From: Phallusia mammillata
Taxonomy: Eukaryota > Chordata > Ascidiacea > Phlebobranchia > Ascidiidae
DNA: 64,000 nucleotides
Reading direction: 5' to 3'
NCBI GenBank assembly: GCA_003260075.1
Contig: QLIY01000839.1
Span: 1-64,000 of the forward strand
Part shown: positions 34,198 to 46,845 of the stretch, piece after piece
Layout of the letters: each line of letters opens with the position of its first letter
Numbering within the stretch: position 1 is the stretch's first letter
Made by a program: the position numbers and the translations under genes
The notes under the pieces: model-generated
Database searches by the model: none
Told to the model about the DNA's origin: nothing
The model's input: only the letters and a program-made list of their open reading frames with translations

Positions 34198-34807
34198 TTT
34201 ATTAGCTTGATGCTTTTGTATAATTCCAAAGTTCTACATTTATGGTGATCTTCCACGCTTGACTTGTGGCCAACTTGGCAATAAGGCGTAGTCACATGAC
34301 AATGACGTCATCAACCATTACATCACACCCTTGTCGTCCGGTGAGGTGTTTGGCATACGCCGTGGGCAGCGTGGGGACGAAACATTCGGGTCTAAAATGT
34401 CGTTATTTTCTGAGTCATATACGTAGGCGAAGTCATGAATAGAGGCCTTGTACTTTTAGACCCAAGTTAACCTATGAATATTTTCACGTTTTCGTGCTAT
34501 GAAGGTTGACCATGTTACTATAGCTTCGATGTAAAAGTAGCAGCGCACGCGCTTAGCTTAAAACATGTGCAAGAAAAAAGGGCTTACAGAAATAGTGTGT
34601 TCAGTTTGAGAAGTAAAGTAACGCAGTGGTAATGTAAAATTCTTGTAATTTGGTTGATTGCAGCATAGCTTTACTTTATGTGACTAATGAGGTATTACTT
34701 TTACCCAAAAACTTTTACAACAAAACTTATACAAAAACAAAAATTGTGTTTGTTTTGAGGCAGTTATGGTGCAGTTATGCGAGTTGCTTCAAATTGATTA
34801 ATTGTTT

Positions 34808-35005
34808 TCAAGGTTGGCATTTAGTGAATGTTCCGGCTTTCGATCTCTGAACTTTGCAAAACATTTTAAACTGTTTTTTACCAATTAAAATTTCCGATTG
34901 AATTGTGAATTTGACTTTCTTCAATAGCAAAGTAAATGCTCTTGTTTTACAATATTTCCTAGTTTGTGAACTAAATATGTGTATAAATATCACCAATATA
35001 GCCAT
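34808..35005 (-). CDS. Possible small secreted Cys/Lys-rich peptide next to a leader-like 16-mer
   Basis: A 65-codon frame starting MAILVIFIHIFSSQTRK. The first 13 residues are strongly hydrophobic, and the rest is rich in Lys and has three cysteines. Nine nucleotides lie between its ATG and an exact copy of the 16-nt Ciona spliced-leader sequence at 35015-35030. No poly(A) tract or AATAAA follows. AT-rich DNA often gives hydrophobic and lysine-rich chance frames, so coding is unproven and no family is recognised. Confidence 0.15.
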   Translation of the reverse strand: MAILVIFIHIFSSQTRKYCKTRAFTLLLKKVKFTIQSEILIGKKQFKMFCKVQRSKAGTFTKCQP

Positions 35006-35014
35006 ACACAGATT

Positions 35015-35030
35015 CTTATTCAAATAGAAT
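35015..35030 (-). other. Exact match to the Ciona 16-nt spliced leader
   Basis: The minus strand reads ATTCTATTTGAATAAG, which from memory is the trans-spliced leader of Ciona intestinalis. The next bases are AATCTG, not GT, so this is not an SL RNA gene with a donor site. Near matches (15 of 16) lie on the plus strand around 23531, 27405 and 27600, each followed by AACTGACGATGC-like sequence. The match may therefore come from a repeat family. Confidence 0.4.
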
Positions 35031-35737
35031 TTAAACATTATATTTAATTAACTTGATGATCGTCAACAGAAATATAACTGAAAAACTATACCATCAACGA
35101 TTGTGTGTACATCCACCAAGCATCAGTATTTTGGCCAGTACTTTGGCGTGACAAATTTGCAAACAAACGTGTACAGTCGTTCTTTTACACTTGCGGGACT
35201 TTTTTGCGTGATGGGTAATCAACTATTGCATTCAACTGCCGGATTTTCCCTTTGATTTCGACAGTTGGATCCTGATCTGTCAAAATTAAGCAAGCTTTTT
35301 AGGTTTCGTAGTCAAGAAAAAATCGTGAGCGTGCTTCAGGATTTAGGTTGTGGTGTGATTGAAATGTCTCTGCAGTAGCCCAGTACAGCTTCAAGGAAGT
35401 GTTATTTAAAACTTTGTCAGTTTTACAAGAAACGCGACAACTTTATAAGCATTTCCGGATCTCTTGACTAAAGTCCAGAGGAGTTTAGGTTTTGATGATT
35501 TCTGACATACAATCGTGCAGTTACTTGTTAGAACAGAAGCAACCAGATTTTTTTAAATGTGAATAGTTTTGTCTGTAGTTGATAACTTATTAATTGTTCG
35601 CTAGTTTGGATGTTATGCTAGAATTATGTTCCAGGAGAAATTGCTTGACATTAAATTTGTTGTAGGTTCAATAATTTTACTTACTCATTTTACAGGTTAA
35701 ATTTTTTGTGTATTTATGTGCTAAAAGATTAGCAACA

Positions 35738-38700
35738 ATGTTTTCGAATCAAGAAGTGCGCTCTTCCTATATTCTTGCTATTGGTCTATTTTACTTCGGT
35801 GAGTGGATCAGCTTTGGTAACATAACTTACATTCAATGTCTGTTATTCACATCTCATAAGGAACAAAAAGCGAAATGCTTTATAAAACATTTAGCAAAAA
35901 ATCATATCCTTTTTTGTCGATTTGGAAAAACGCATTTATCATTAAACTTATGTAAAGATCTATGTGTAGTGCTTAAACCTATTTTTTCAATTCCACTTGT
36001 CAAGCCTTATGTTTTGATATAAGTTTACGGCAGTTCGTTAGATATGAAGACGCATAGGTTTTCAACTGTTAATCCCAACAAACTAGAGTGCTTTAGCCCA
36101 GCTAGATACCATATACAGCTAAATCACTGACTCCTTATAGGTGGAAACAGTGTGCAAAGGCTATAGCTGGCCTATGGTGTATGTGATACTGCAATATAAC
36201 TCATTCCCAAGAGCAGATGTCAGTTCCTGGCTTCAACCCTTTCACGTTAATTTAAATTTTACACTGTCATTTACGTTTGGTCAATCTTAGTCAAGTTCAA
36301 CATTTCATGGATAATATTTAATGACTAAAGTTGCACCCAAATAACTTTGCGTTATTTTGCTTTGTTAATGAATAACGTTAAAATTCTATTATACTTTAAA
36401 GTTGTATCCGATCATACGTGGCCAGGCAAAAAAATGTATTAATCAAAAAATTATCAAACTATTAAAAATACACCCTAACCTACTTTGATCAAGAGTCTAT
36501 TAATGCTCCTCATCCGGTAGTAGACTTGAAATGCCATTGTGATGAACATAAGAATGTAATTTTTGTAGATATGCAGAATTAATTTTGAAACATAGAGGTA
36601 AAACAACAGCGACTATGTTAGTGATAAAATATACTTATATCATTTGAGCTATAACCTATGCATCAACTATAAGTCCGTGTCTGGTGTTTTCAAATATTAA
36701 CAAAGCCGTTGTTGTTGTTTTTTTCCTTTTAGTTGACTTTGGAAACCCTTTGACAGTGAGCGTTGAAGGTGGACGTTACTCGCTTTCTAAGGAAGTCGTC
36801 GAAGGAACAAATCCACTACTTACTTGTCAATACGAAAGCGATAATTCATCGGGAAATAAAAGGTAAACCACTTGTGTTCATTTCGAACTTGTAAATTATC
36901 TGAAAACATGTAATCAGGAATTTTCGAGCGCTAATAGCGTTTTTTTATGCAGTCACAATATTGGTATTTAAAGACAGAAATGGCGGCCCAAAAATACGTA
37001 AAAAGCGGGTGCGTTGTTGTTCAAACGTTTAGGCAAATGCTTATGCTACCATCAGTGATATATCATAAAACTTATGAATAGATCAGTATATAGTGTTCCA
37101 AAATATTAGTATTAATATGACACAAAGGAACATAAGACAATGGCTGAAGACAAGTGAGGAATATAACGGCTCAAATAAAATAAATGTAAATTCTCAATGT
37201 TAGTTTCAAATTTACCACATATACAATACATGCAGCGTTGTATGCAGTATCGTGGTACGTGGCACCACTGGTATATAACCCGGAAAAGCGTTACACCTGC
37301 ACATAACAACATGTCGAAATCAGAGTTGTTAGTGGGCTTGAAATGCGGCTCGAATTCGAAAGTAAAAGCCGGAACGCAGTCTGAACTCGAAATTGTTTCA
37401 AAACGAAACCCGAATTATGCCCGAAAGTCGAATTCTACCCGAAAGTCGAATTATGCCCGAAAGTCGAATTATACCCGAAAGTCGAAATCTACCCGAAAGT
37501 TAACTACTGCACCAATGAGGCCGAGAGTAAAGCCTGACAAGCCTGTTTTGTTCAAACTTAACCTGAACCCGGTCCAACTTGTATCTCCAGCCAAAACATT
37601 GAATGCTACAGTCCAGACAGCCAGGCTTTAACACAGACGCAATTGCAGTCTGCACACAGACAGGTCAAACATATATATGCACGATTTCGACCTATGTCTC
37701 ACAGACAGAATATCATAGCAAAATACTCATCACTCTTCGGACATTCCAGCCTTTGTGGACTCACACCTACGGTTGCATGCAGTTTAAAATACTTTTAAAC
37801 AGTTTGTTAGGTGAAGATTATTTGTAAAATGGCAAATATCTGATATACTGTACAATAGCAATTTGTTTGTTTTTTTGGAAATTTGTTAATAAATGTTTAC
37901 ATGTCATTAAAAGTTGCGTCGCAGCCAGCTTTGCACAGTAAGGCACTTTAACAAAGTTTTGTTTGAATGCTAAAACATCATAGTTTTGTAGGGCATTTGC
38001 GACAAAGTCTTTGCCGTTGTTCAAATAAACGTAACAAAAATGTTCTTACCCCGACTACGGCGATTAAAGGGGTCTTATTGAAAACACAAAATTAACGCGT
38101 TTTTAGGAAACACCCTAAATCAGTGGTTCTCAACTGGTGGTCCATCGACCATTAGTAGCCCATGATGACTTTTTGGGTGGTCCACAGGATGTCCACTAAG
38201 TTTGGTGATAAACTGAAAATGATTCCATTGAAAGAGGGTCAAAATGTTAGTCATTAATCATTTCATCTCACTTCTTGAAAATCAGTTTTAAAAAACTATC
38301 GTTCAAGCCCAAATGGTTGTTTCGTATACATACTTTAATCTTAATTAAAAATGAAATGGTCCACGAAACTATTCATTGGCCCGGTGGTCCATGGCCCGAA
38401 ACGAGTTGAGAACCATATTGCCCTAACACGTTTTAATTTCTTGGAATCACCCTTAAAAGAAACCGATTAAATCGCTTTGAAGCCTAAATAATGACGGTGC
38501 AGTTTAACCGGGATTTCCCCCAGAATATTGTCATTGTCTTCTCATTCTGTTATCGATTGTGTGAAAGCGCTTTTGTTTTGCGCTCGAAGTTCCGGGAAGT
38601 TGCCAGGCCATCGCGTCACGCGCGGGATACATTGTGATGTAATAAGCGGAAACTTATGACAATCGACTGCGCATCAAAATCCACGAGTTGCGTAACAACT

Positions 38701-41700
38701 ACGCGTTTGTTATTGGCTTTCCATATTCAATGTGGTGTAATACTTGTTTACGACTCCAGGAATTGATACACAGATTGCGAATATGTTTTTTGTTAATCAA
38801 CTTTTGTTAAGATAAACATAATTTATAACTGGCATCAGCCCTAAAGCGTCCATGCAGACCAGCGATCACTGCGCACTTATACATAGTACGCCAGGCCCAT
38901 TAAAGGCGTTATACCGAATCAGCCGGTCACCAAACATTTACCACCGTATGACAAGTCATATGCTAGAAAAATCTTGCCTGTCGTGCAATTCGACTTTTGC
39001 TTCCACATCGTAGCTGACGTGGCTTTGCAAAATTTTTACTTTGTTAACTAAAAATTGATGATTGCATACTCTAGTCTAGTAAAAAGTGAAAAGGTATTTT
39101 TACTTGCAACCTTTCAGCTTTTAACTACGTAATACTTCCTATTTCAGAATTGAGTGGTCGTACATTTCAAAATTACAACCCAAGAACAGAACCTTAATTG
39201 TTTGGAAGAAGGTTCTGAATGCTTTTGTTGATAAATTCGCTTTGAGTGAACACCAAGCGAGCTTAAGGATACTCAACATATCAAGAACATTGGCTGGTGA
39301 GCATGTTGCAATCACTACAAAGTTTTGATTGACATTTAACCTTCAAGACTTTGTTGTGTTTTCTTTTCTTTGTTTACTTTTCTTGCAAGCTTTGTTTACA
39401 GAAAAAATAATATTAATCCGGTATACCGATAGCTAAGTTACTTGTTTGTGTATGTGGCTTTTGCATTGTTGGATTTTGGGCGCTAACAGTTTTCAATTTT
39501 ATTGGACTTATTTAAGTTGATACTTTCTCTGTGTTGCATTCTAACTGTTCACCTGAAGGTGTACGGTGTTAATATTTACACCAAAAGGTTTTGCAATTGT
39601 GCAATTCCCGAACGCGTAGTAACCTAGTAACAAACTTAGCTTAAGCGCAAAAAGGACACATATAACTCGATACATTTGATGATTATATATGAAAACCTAT
39701 ATTTTTGATAAGTACCACATTAACGTGATTTGTAAAGTTAACTTAACGGGTACTATATGCTGGTAGACGCATTGTTTTTTGTTCCACTATTTTCATGACA
39801 CTGGAATTCTGTGGTTTTGTGGATTGTTTAGTTATTTTGGGCGACTTCCATTGTTTCATCGCATGCTTTTCCATTATGACGTCATTGACTTCCGCGTCAT
39901 GGCTGAAATCGCCCGAGTGCAAAATTAGACCCGGTATTTGTAACTTAACCCCTATATTGTGAAATTCAACCCAGAAACACGCTGGATAAGGCGTTGAAAA
40001 GAAGGTTAACTAAAAATATAATTACCAGTGAGCTTCTATCTAAAAATAAACTCTATAGCAGGCATTCTAGTATTCTTAGCTGTTCTATAATAATTGCATT
40101 TGTTGGTGTTACCATAAAGCTCTTTGTCACAAAGGTCTCTAAATAAAATTAGGATAGCATTCGCTTTATTCAAATGCTTGTATAAGCTCTCTAACATCCC
40201 TAAACAATGTTCAAGAAAGCATTGTTTTGACACAATGGGGTAATAATAATAGTAATAATTGTAGTAATAATTGGCTTTGTTTCAAAGAACATGCAGTACA
40301 CTGTTAAATAGTAAGATAACGTTAACCAGTTTGGGTTACATAGACAGATGGTTTTTCGTGTGGATATGGCCTTTAGCGGATAATGCATGATTGATATTAA
40401 TTATGCAAATCAGTTTTGAATTACTCAGTCTAGCGTCTGATCTTGGCGACTTCGAAATTCTGATGCAACATGGAATCATACATTTGCAGTGTAAAGTGAT
40501 ACACGACACATAATGACTGTGTTTCTTATTTGCAAAGCATTGAAATACAAATAATGTTAATTGTAGTGTCTTAAAACAGCGGTTATTACGTTTACTACTA
40601 AAGTCAAAATGTTTTTTTTTAATTTTATGTCCTAAAAATGGGAAGGATACATGTCGATAAATCGGTAAATTTAATATGAAGCAAACAACTTGGCCTAAAG
40701 TTTTGTTAAGTTGGTATAATCTTCAAATTGTTGTTAAAGCCATCTATAAATGAAGTCTAGAAAGTTTATGGTCGGTTTTAAACATCGTATTTAGTGTTTT
40801 TGGCAAGAGTAATACATCTGTGAACTAAATGTTATAACTTGAACTAGCATGTTTCAATTGTTTTAGGCAAATACATATGCGGGGTATCAGCACCAAATGA
40901 AGTACCCAGTTCAGGAACAGGTTTCTACAATATTTCCGTGGTTGGTAAGTTTTCGGCAAAATATGTTTTTACTTAAATATATCAAAAATGCCTACACCTT
41001 CCATACTTGCCAAAGTCGTTTACAATGTAAAAATAGCTTTTTAATTGTAGTTGGTAACATTTTTGTGCTAAACATCTATTTCTAAGCGGTCTTATCAAGA
41101 CACATAAAAAAATTCTACACTTTTTTATTGATACGCCGATTTTAGTTGGAATTGTAACAATAAACACAGTATAATTGCCAAAAGACGCAGATGTGATGTT
41201 ACATCTGTTGATACGAGTTTGGTTATTGATTTGCTTGTCAAAACAAATGAAACTACCCAAAAACTTTTCTAGCTATATGCGTTTGATACAGATCGAGAAA
41301 AAATGACGTTAATACGTTTGCAACAAAAATCATTTCGCTTTGACCTTAAATCCTTTACAAAACCTTCAGCATGACCTTTAGCTGAAAGAAGCGATGTGAC
41401 TAAAATTCTATAAATAACAAGTTCATGGAGCCATTTGCTGACCGCAAGCGACATAATCAGAGTAGATTCTTGTCCTGGTGTGGCGAGATTAAATCTAATC
41501 TTTTCTGTTTATCTGTCAAACTGTTTTCAGTGCCTCCTGCCAAACCGATCTGCAAATACAGAACTCTGGTGGTGCCACGTAGAAGCAGAACGGGCTTCAC
41601 ATGCTTTTCCAATGACGGTACGATAAATTTTAATTGCGTTTTATAAGTGATACTAAATAGAGCCAGCACAAATGGCGGTCAGGTCCCCCCCCCCCATAAC

Positions 41701-43534
41701 GTTATTTGGTTTCGTTCCGTTCCGGTATGAAACACTGGTTTTTTAGATCAAGTGAATTGTGGCTATGCCTTTTATTTGATCTAATTAAAAAATACACTTA
41801 CCCATATTATGTGGTGCATAACAGACAAAAACACTTATTTTAAATTGTTTTGTTATGTTTTAACGGTTGGTAAATTTCGTGCAAAAACACACATAAGCTA
41901 TGTAAGTTACAAACACAAAAACCGCTAGAACTGTCATATCCCCCCCCCCAAATGGCGGTCAGGTTCCTTTACTGTTTCTTTTGGATCAAGTGAATTATGG
42001 CTATACCTTTTACTTGATCTAATTAAAAAAATCACTTACCTTTATTATGTGCTGCATAACAGACAAAAACACTTATTTTAAATTGTTTTTGTTATGTTTT
42101 TACGGTTGGTAAATTTCGTGCAAAAAAACACATAAGCTATGTAAGTTACAAACACAAAAACCGCTAGAAATGCCATAATATCTTGATAAAACAAGCAATT
42201 ATTCATTGTAACAGGCATACCGACACCTAAGTACGCCTGGTACAGAGATTCAGTTCGACTTCCACTGAACCGGAGTACAAACCCCCTGACCGCCAACATG
42301 AGTTACGTTTACAGCGAAGTTACCGGGACCATTTTATTTTCGGTAAGTTAAGTAGGTTTTTACTTCAGTCTTTTTTCCACAACTGCGAAGCAAGGCTTTC
42401 TAAACACAGACTCCACTAGTTCAATGTTGAATAATTCAGGGCAGTATGAACATTATAGCCTACTAGGAAATTTGGTCACATATCTCGCTTCTTTATATCA
42501 AGTTAGAAAAATGTTTCCGTACTGTTGACTACTTCTAGGTCTAGGATAAAAACCTAAGGTAATAAGCTAGTGTCAGTGTATAAGTTTCAACTATCACCGA
42601 ATTTTGCTGTAAAGAGGGAGTTTTAAGATCAACGATAAGTTGGCAGGAAAAAAGGTTTTGTTACAAATATGATCTTGCGCCAAATAAGACAACAGTGTCG
42701 ACTTGTTTGACTGCTTGATTTATTTTTTGCGTTTATTGTCCATTTTGAATATCGTTTTTACAGAGATTCACAAAGTATGATGAAGGTCCCCCCCCCCACT
42801 ATCACCGAATTTTGCTGTAAAGAGGGAGTTTTAAGATCAACGATATGTCGGCAGGCAAAAAGGTTTTGTTACGTATATGATCTTGCGCCAAATAAGACAA
42901 CAGTGTCGTCTTGTTTGACTGCTGTATTTATTTGTTGTATTTATTGTCAATTTTAAACTTCTTTTTTACAGAGATTCACAAAGTATGACGAAGGCAAATA
43001 TTCCTGCGTGGCTTTCAACCGAGTAGGGGAGAAAAATTGCTCGTCATTCTACGTCAGATCTGGTGAGTATACGTCACTCGTGCGTTTATGCTTATTGGTA
43101 TACGTTCTTTATCACATCACAAGTGGTGCTTTTCACGTCACTTTTATTAAAGTATTTGTTATCATTTCTTTACCATTAATGTGTTTTTCTGAATAACCCC
43201 CCCCCCTTCTACGTCAGATCTGGTGAGTATACGTCACTCGTGCGTTTATGCTTACTAGTACGCGTTCTTCATCACATCACAAGTTGTACTTTTTAAGTGA
43301 TTTCGTTAACGTTTTTTTTTATTACTTTTTTATGGTTTTCTGAACTCGCGTAATAGGTCTATCTATGTAGTCAGTTTTTATCAGTAAAATTACTGGTGTT
43401 AAAATCTGTTTTTTACAGTTACCATCTGTTATTGTTACATTTCATTTTATTTTCAAGGTCACGATCGGGGTCAAATGTCTCACATCCTCGTTGCCATGGT
43501 TTCGCTGCTCTACCTAATCATCAATGTCACGTGA
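35738..43534 (+). CDS. CTX/CAR/JAM-type two-Ig surface protein, tail-less
   Basis: Eight exons: 35738-35798, 36733-36862, 39148-39296, 40867-40944, 41531-41617, 42215-42342, 42972-43062, 43458-43534, joining in frame to 266 codons. Residues 1-20 are a signal peptide. The V-type domain has Cys52, Trp67 and a Lys-Tyr-Ile-Cys118 end. A PPAKP linker leads to a C2-type domain with Cys164, Trp177 and Lys-Tyr-Ser-Cys223. An extra pair, Cys147 near strand A and Cys234 after NRVGEKN, is placed as in CAR and other CTX-family proteins. Residues 249-263 are hydrophobic and the protein stops three residues later, so there is no cytoplasmic tail, which fits a GPI anchor signal. Vertebrate relatives are junction and adhesion receptors. 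An acceptor lies 42 nt before the ATG. Parts of exon 7 are duplicated beside C runs (42764-42787 and 43207-43222). Confidence 0.82.
37420..37500 (+). repeat. 18-bp minisatellite, about 4.5 units
   Basis: Unit CCCGAAAGTCGAATTNTA repeated head to tail in intron 2 of the CTX-type gene. It lies within a longer stretch of CCCGAA-type repeat, and it creates a spurious open frame with Arg-Lys-Ser-Asn repeats. Confidence 0.8.
38121..38420. mobile_element. Non-autonomous hAT transposon
   Basis: Left end CAGTGGTTCTCAACTGGTGG, right end GAGTTGAGAACCATATTG (decayed from CACTG). Flanks CCCTAAAT and CCCTAACA are an imperfect 8-bp duplication. GGTCCATGG-type motifs lie near both ends. It lies in intron 2 of the CTX-type gene. 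Confidence 0.75.
38890..38998 (-). mobile_element. SINE fragment, same family as 17570-17735
   Basis: Shares TACCGAATCAG, TCACCAA and GCCTGTCGTG in order with the SINE in BPI gene 1, but breaks off inside the tRNA-like head. Confidence 0.5.
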
Positions 43535-43639
43535 TTGCAAACAGCCTTGCTACATAAGATTTCTATTTATTTTGTTTATTTTTTATGCAATTCCTGTTGC
43601 TGACTTGAACGCCATGTGTTGTTGATTAGTTGTGTAGGC

Positions 43640-44104
43640 CAGTGCTCTTCAACCTTTTTTGGCTTGATGAACCCTTAAAGTTGTTGTGACGAACTCATGC
43701 AGCCTGTTTACTTAAAAAGGTTAACTGAGTTAAAAGCGATATGAAAAATCATTATGCATATCATCATGTCAATCAAACTGAGCAGAGCTCGCAAAAATTG
43801 CTTGAATTGCTACCAATACTCCAAGCATATGTTCGCGAATTTTCTGTAAAACACAGGAGAAAAAGCTTAAACTCGATGTCCTAATATAACCCGACTGTAA
43901 CGCAGACACTATCAAACTTAGACACGGGGATAAAACATTAAAAAAGTTTGCCTTGGCTCACATCATTTGAAACCTACATCTTTTTTCTAATATCCTGACA
44001 GTCAAATATTAATGGTTCATTAAAAGTTTGTGATGCACCCTTGTATACCCCTTCGTACTGGTGCACCCCATGCATATTTTGTGCACACCGGTTGAAGAGC
44101 ACTG
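43640..44104. mobile_element. Non-autonomous hAT transposon
   Basis: Left end CAGTGCTCTTCAACCT, right end GGTTGAAGAGCACTG, with a perfect 8-bp duplication GTGTAGGC at 43632-43639 and 44105-44112. It lies 105 nt after the stop codon of the CTX-type gene. Confidence 0.9.
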
Positions 44105-44262
44105 GTGTAGGCTATTCGGGGCCATTTGGCATTTATTTGGTACTGTACCTTACGTTTTTAATGTGCCTTTTCGGTTCGTTACTTACGCCCCTTTCGCTTT
44201 TTTGTTTTGTTTTTATTATCGGTGGGCGGGCAACGTCTGAAGTCCGTTGAATCATATTTTAT

Positions 44263-46125
44263 TGATTTTTTTTTAACTTGGTTCAACCTATCGAGTTTCA
44301 CTAGGTTGGAGCAATGCCTTTAAAGTTCCTTACTCCAGATAAAATAGGATTAAAATCCACAACCTTGCAAGCATAAGAAGGTATGACAAACCACTCGGAT
44401 ATCTTTTCAAAATTAGATAAACAGATTGGATATTGGATTAGTAACAGCATCTTTTCTCATGACAAGCACGTTTACTAAATCTGCTTTGACAGTTAAACGT
44501 TGTTACTTTGCAAACTATAAAACTATTTTTTAGTTTGCTACAGCTATTATGATCCACAAGAACTAATTCCAATAATGTTTTTTTTTCACTTCAGCTTTAA
44601 AAAACAACTAATACTAAACAGATGGTAAATTATGCAAAATTATTATCAAGTCTTGCAGAAAAGCAACATTTTTTTTCTTAAACGTTTTGATTGTTTTGTA
44701 CGCACTTTAATAAAAGAGAATAAATCTTTAAACTGTGTGTAGTATATTATAAATCACGAGTCACCAGAGACTCAGTGGGGGGGGGGCTACCATCCATGTT
44801 TCAACGCCAAAAATCGGTTACAATTTGAGTTTATGAATACTTGGAATGAGTTTTTAACAATTAATACATGTTTTACCTGAAAGTTTGTCTCATAGAAAAC
44901 ATTTAATGATAATTATCAGCGCCAGTTTGCACCTTCTAAACGTCCAATACCAACATTGTACTTATTATCCAACATCTTGCATAAGGTTTTGTGTTTTAAT
45001 GTCAGATGTCAACAGAAGCAGACAGTTGTAAGTTTTCACATTTGCACTTACGATGCAAATTCGTGAACTGCAAACGACCGGGGGGGGGGATTTAAAGTTC
45101 CTTACTCCAGATAAAATAGGATTAAAATCCACAACCTTGCAAGCATAAGAAGGTATGACAAACCACTCGGATATCTTTTCAAAATTAGATAAACAGATTG
45201 GATCTTGGGGGGGGGGCTGAAGTCCGTTGAATCATATTTTATTGATTTTTTTAACTTAGTTCAACCTATCGAGTTTCACTAGGTTGGAGCAATGCCTTTA
45301 AAGTTCCTTACTCCAGATGAAATAGGATTAAAATCCACAACCTTGCAAGCATAAGAAGGTATGGCAAACCACTCGGATATCTTTTCAAAATTAGATAAAC
45401 AGATTGGATCTTGGATTAGTAACAGCATCTTTTCTCATGACAAGCACGTTTACTAAATCTGCTTTGACAGTTAAACGTTGTTACTTTGCAAACTATAAAA
45501 CTATTTTTTAGTTTGCTACAGCTTTTATGATCCGCACGAACTAATTCCACTAATGTTTTTTTTTTTCACTTCAGCAATAAAACCACTGAACGCTAAACAG
45601 ATAAAATATGCCCATTACCTAGCCTTGCAAAAAGAAACATTTTTTCTTGGACGTTTGATTGTTTTGTATGCACTTGAAAGGGGGGGGGGTGACTGAAAAC
45701 TTTGACAAGTCTGAAGTTTTCAGTCAGAGAATAAAAATTGTTTGTATTTGTTTTAAAAATTGTGTGTAGACCTACCATCAATGTTTCAATGCCAAAAAAT
45801 GGTTACAATTTGAGTCTTTAAGTACTTAGAATGTGTTTTCAACTATTAGTACAAGTTTTATTTGAAAATTTATCCAATAGTAACATTCAATAATAATTTG
45901 AATGTTACTATTAAATAAATTAATCAATAATAATAATAATAATAATCAGTGCCAGTTTTTACCTTCTAAACGTCCAATACCAACACTGTACTTGTTATCC
46001 AACATATTCCATAAGGTCTTGTGTTTTAATGTCAGATGTCAACAGAAGCAGACAGTTGTTTTCACATTTGCACTTACGATGCAAATTCGTGAACTGCAAA
46101 CGACCGGTAATGACTTCGATTAGTC
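44263..46125. other. AT-rich segment repeated around four G spacers
   Basis: The same 0.4-1 kb AT-rich sequence appears in pieces on both sides of G runs at 44777, 45080, 45207 and 45680; for example TTCACTAGGTTGGAGCAATG occurs near 44297 and 45276. The copies differ slightly. No coding exon is seen. A short palindrome lies at 45876-45912 and a TAA microsatellite at about 45927-45949. Confidence 0.55.
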
Positions 46126-46679
46126 ATGGCAAAAACATGAAAGCAAAAATAATGAGTTCAAATGTCGTATGATCCCCGACACTGCACAAAACTTGCAAAA
46201 CATGACACATGAAGCCAACTGTCAAAAAACTAAACACTGTAGGCTTAACGGATCTGACCATAATTTGTTAAATAAACGGTCTGGCATAGGAGTTGAAACC
46301 CTGATATGCAAGATTATTGATGGCAAGTAATTTACTTGTTACCATTTAAATTCCATTTTAATCATTTTCTTTGTTAACATTTCAATAAACATAACTGCCA
46401 AATAACTTTTGTATATAGATAGATTATGTGGACGTTTCAACAATCACTGTTGTCATCATCAGTGCAGGTTATCACCATGTTTATGATTAAATTACTCTTC
46501 AAGTCCGTGTATAGTGTTCCTAAATTCTATTTCATTTCGAAGAAGATATTACATCGATATTTTTCTGTAACAATGATATAATAAAAACACGGTATGTTTG
46601 CTTTCTGGTTTCTATTTAATCAAAACAATTGTTGACCGCTGCACTGGCCAATATGGTTGTTGAAAAAGCATATGGCCTA
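46126..46679. other. Intergenic, no gene seen
   Basis: AT-rich sequence. CATCATCAGTGCAG followed by AAGTCCGTGTATAGTGTTCC around 46452-46520 resembles sequence at 22880-22945 in intron 1 of BPI gene 2, so it is repetitive. Confidence 0.4.
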
Positions 46680-46722
46680 CATGGGCGCCGCCACGTAGGG
46701 GCAAGAGGGGCACTTGCCCCAT
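46680..46722. repeat. Dispersed GGGGCAAG-type repeat
   Basis: Contains ACGTAGGGGCAAGAGGGGCA, the inverse of the start of the window. It lies next to a 42-nt G run. Confidence 0.5.
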
Positions 46723-46773
46723 GATGGCCTATTAAAACGTTTGGGTAATAAATTTTGCTTTTGTACGGTGCCT

Positions 46774-46815
<42 letters not shown>
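46774..46815. other. 42 nt G homopolymer, probable filled gap
   Basis: The sequence TAATAAATTTTGCTTTTGTA with its extension lies on both sides of this tract, so it joins two ends that overlap each other. Confidence 0.8.
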
Positions 46816-46816
<1 letters not shown>

Positions 46817-46845
46817 AATAAATTTTGCTTTTGTACGGTGCCTGG

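Noticed and set aside
35015..35030. SL RNA gene
   Set aside because: The 16-mer matches the leader but no GT donor follows, and no Sm-site context was seen.
37420..37500. CRISPR-like array
   Set aside because: Units are contiguous with no unique spacers, and the genome is eukaryotic.
37197..37631. 144-codon open frame with Arg-Lys-Ser-Asn repeats
   Set aside because: It is made by an 18-bp minisatellite in intron 2 of the CTX-type gene.
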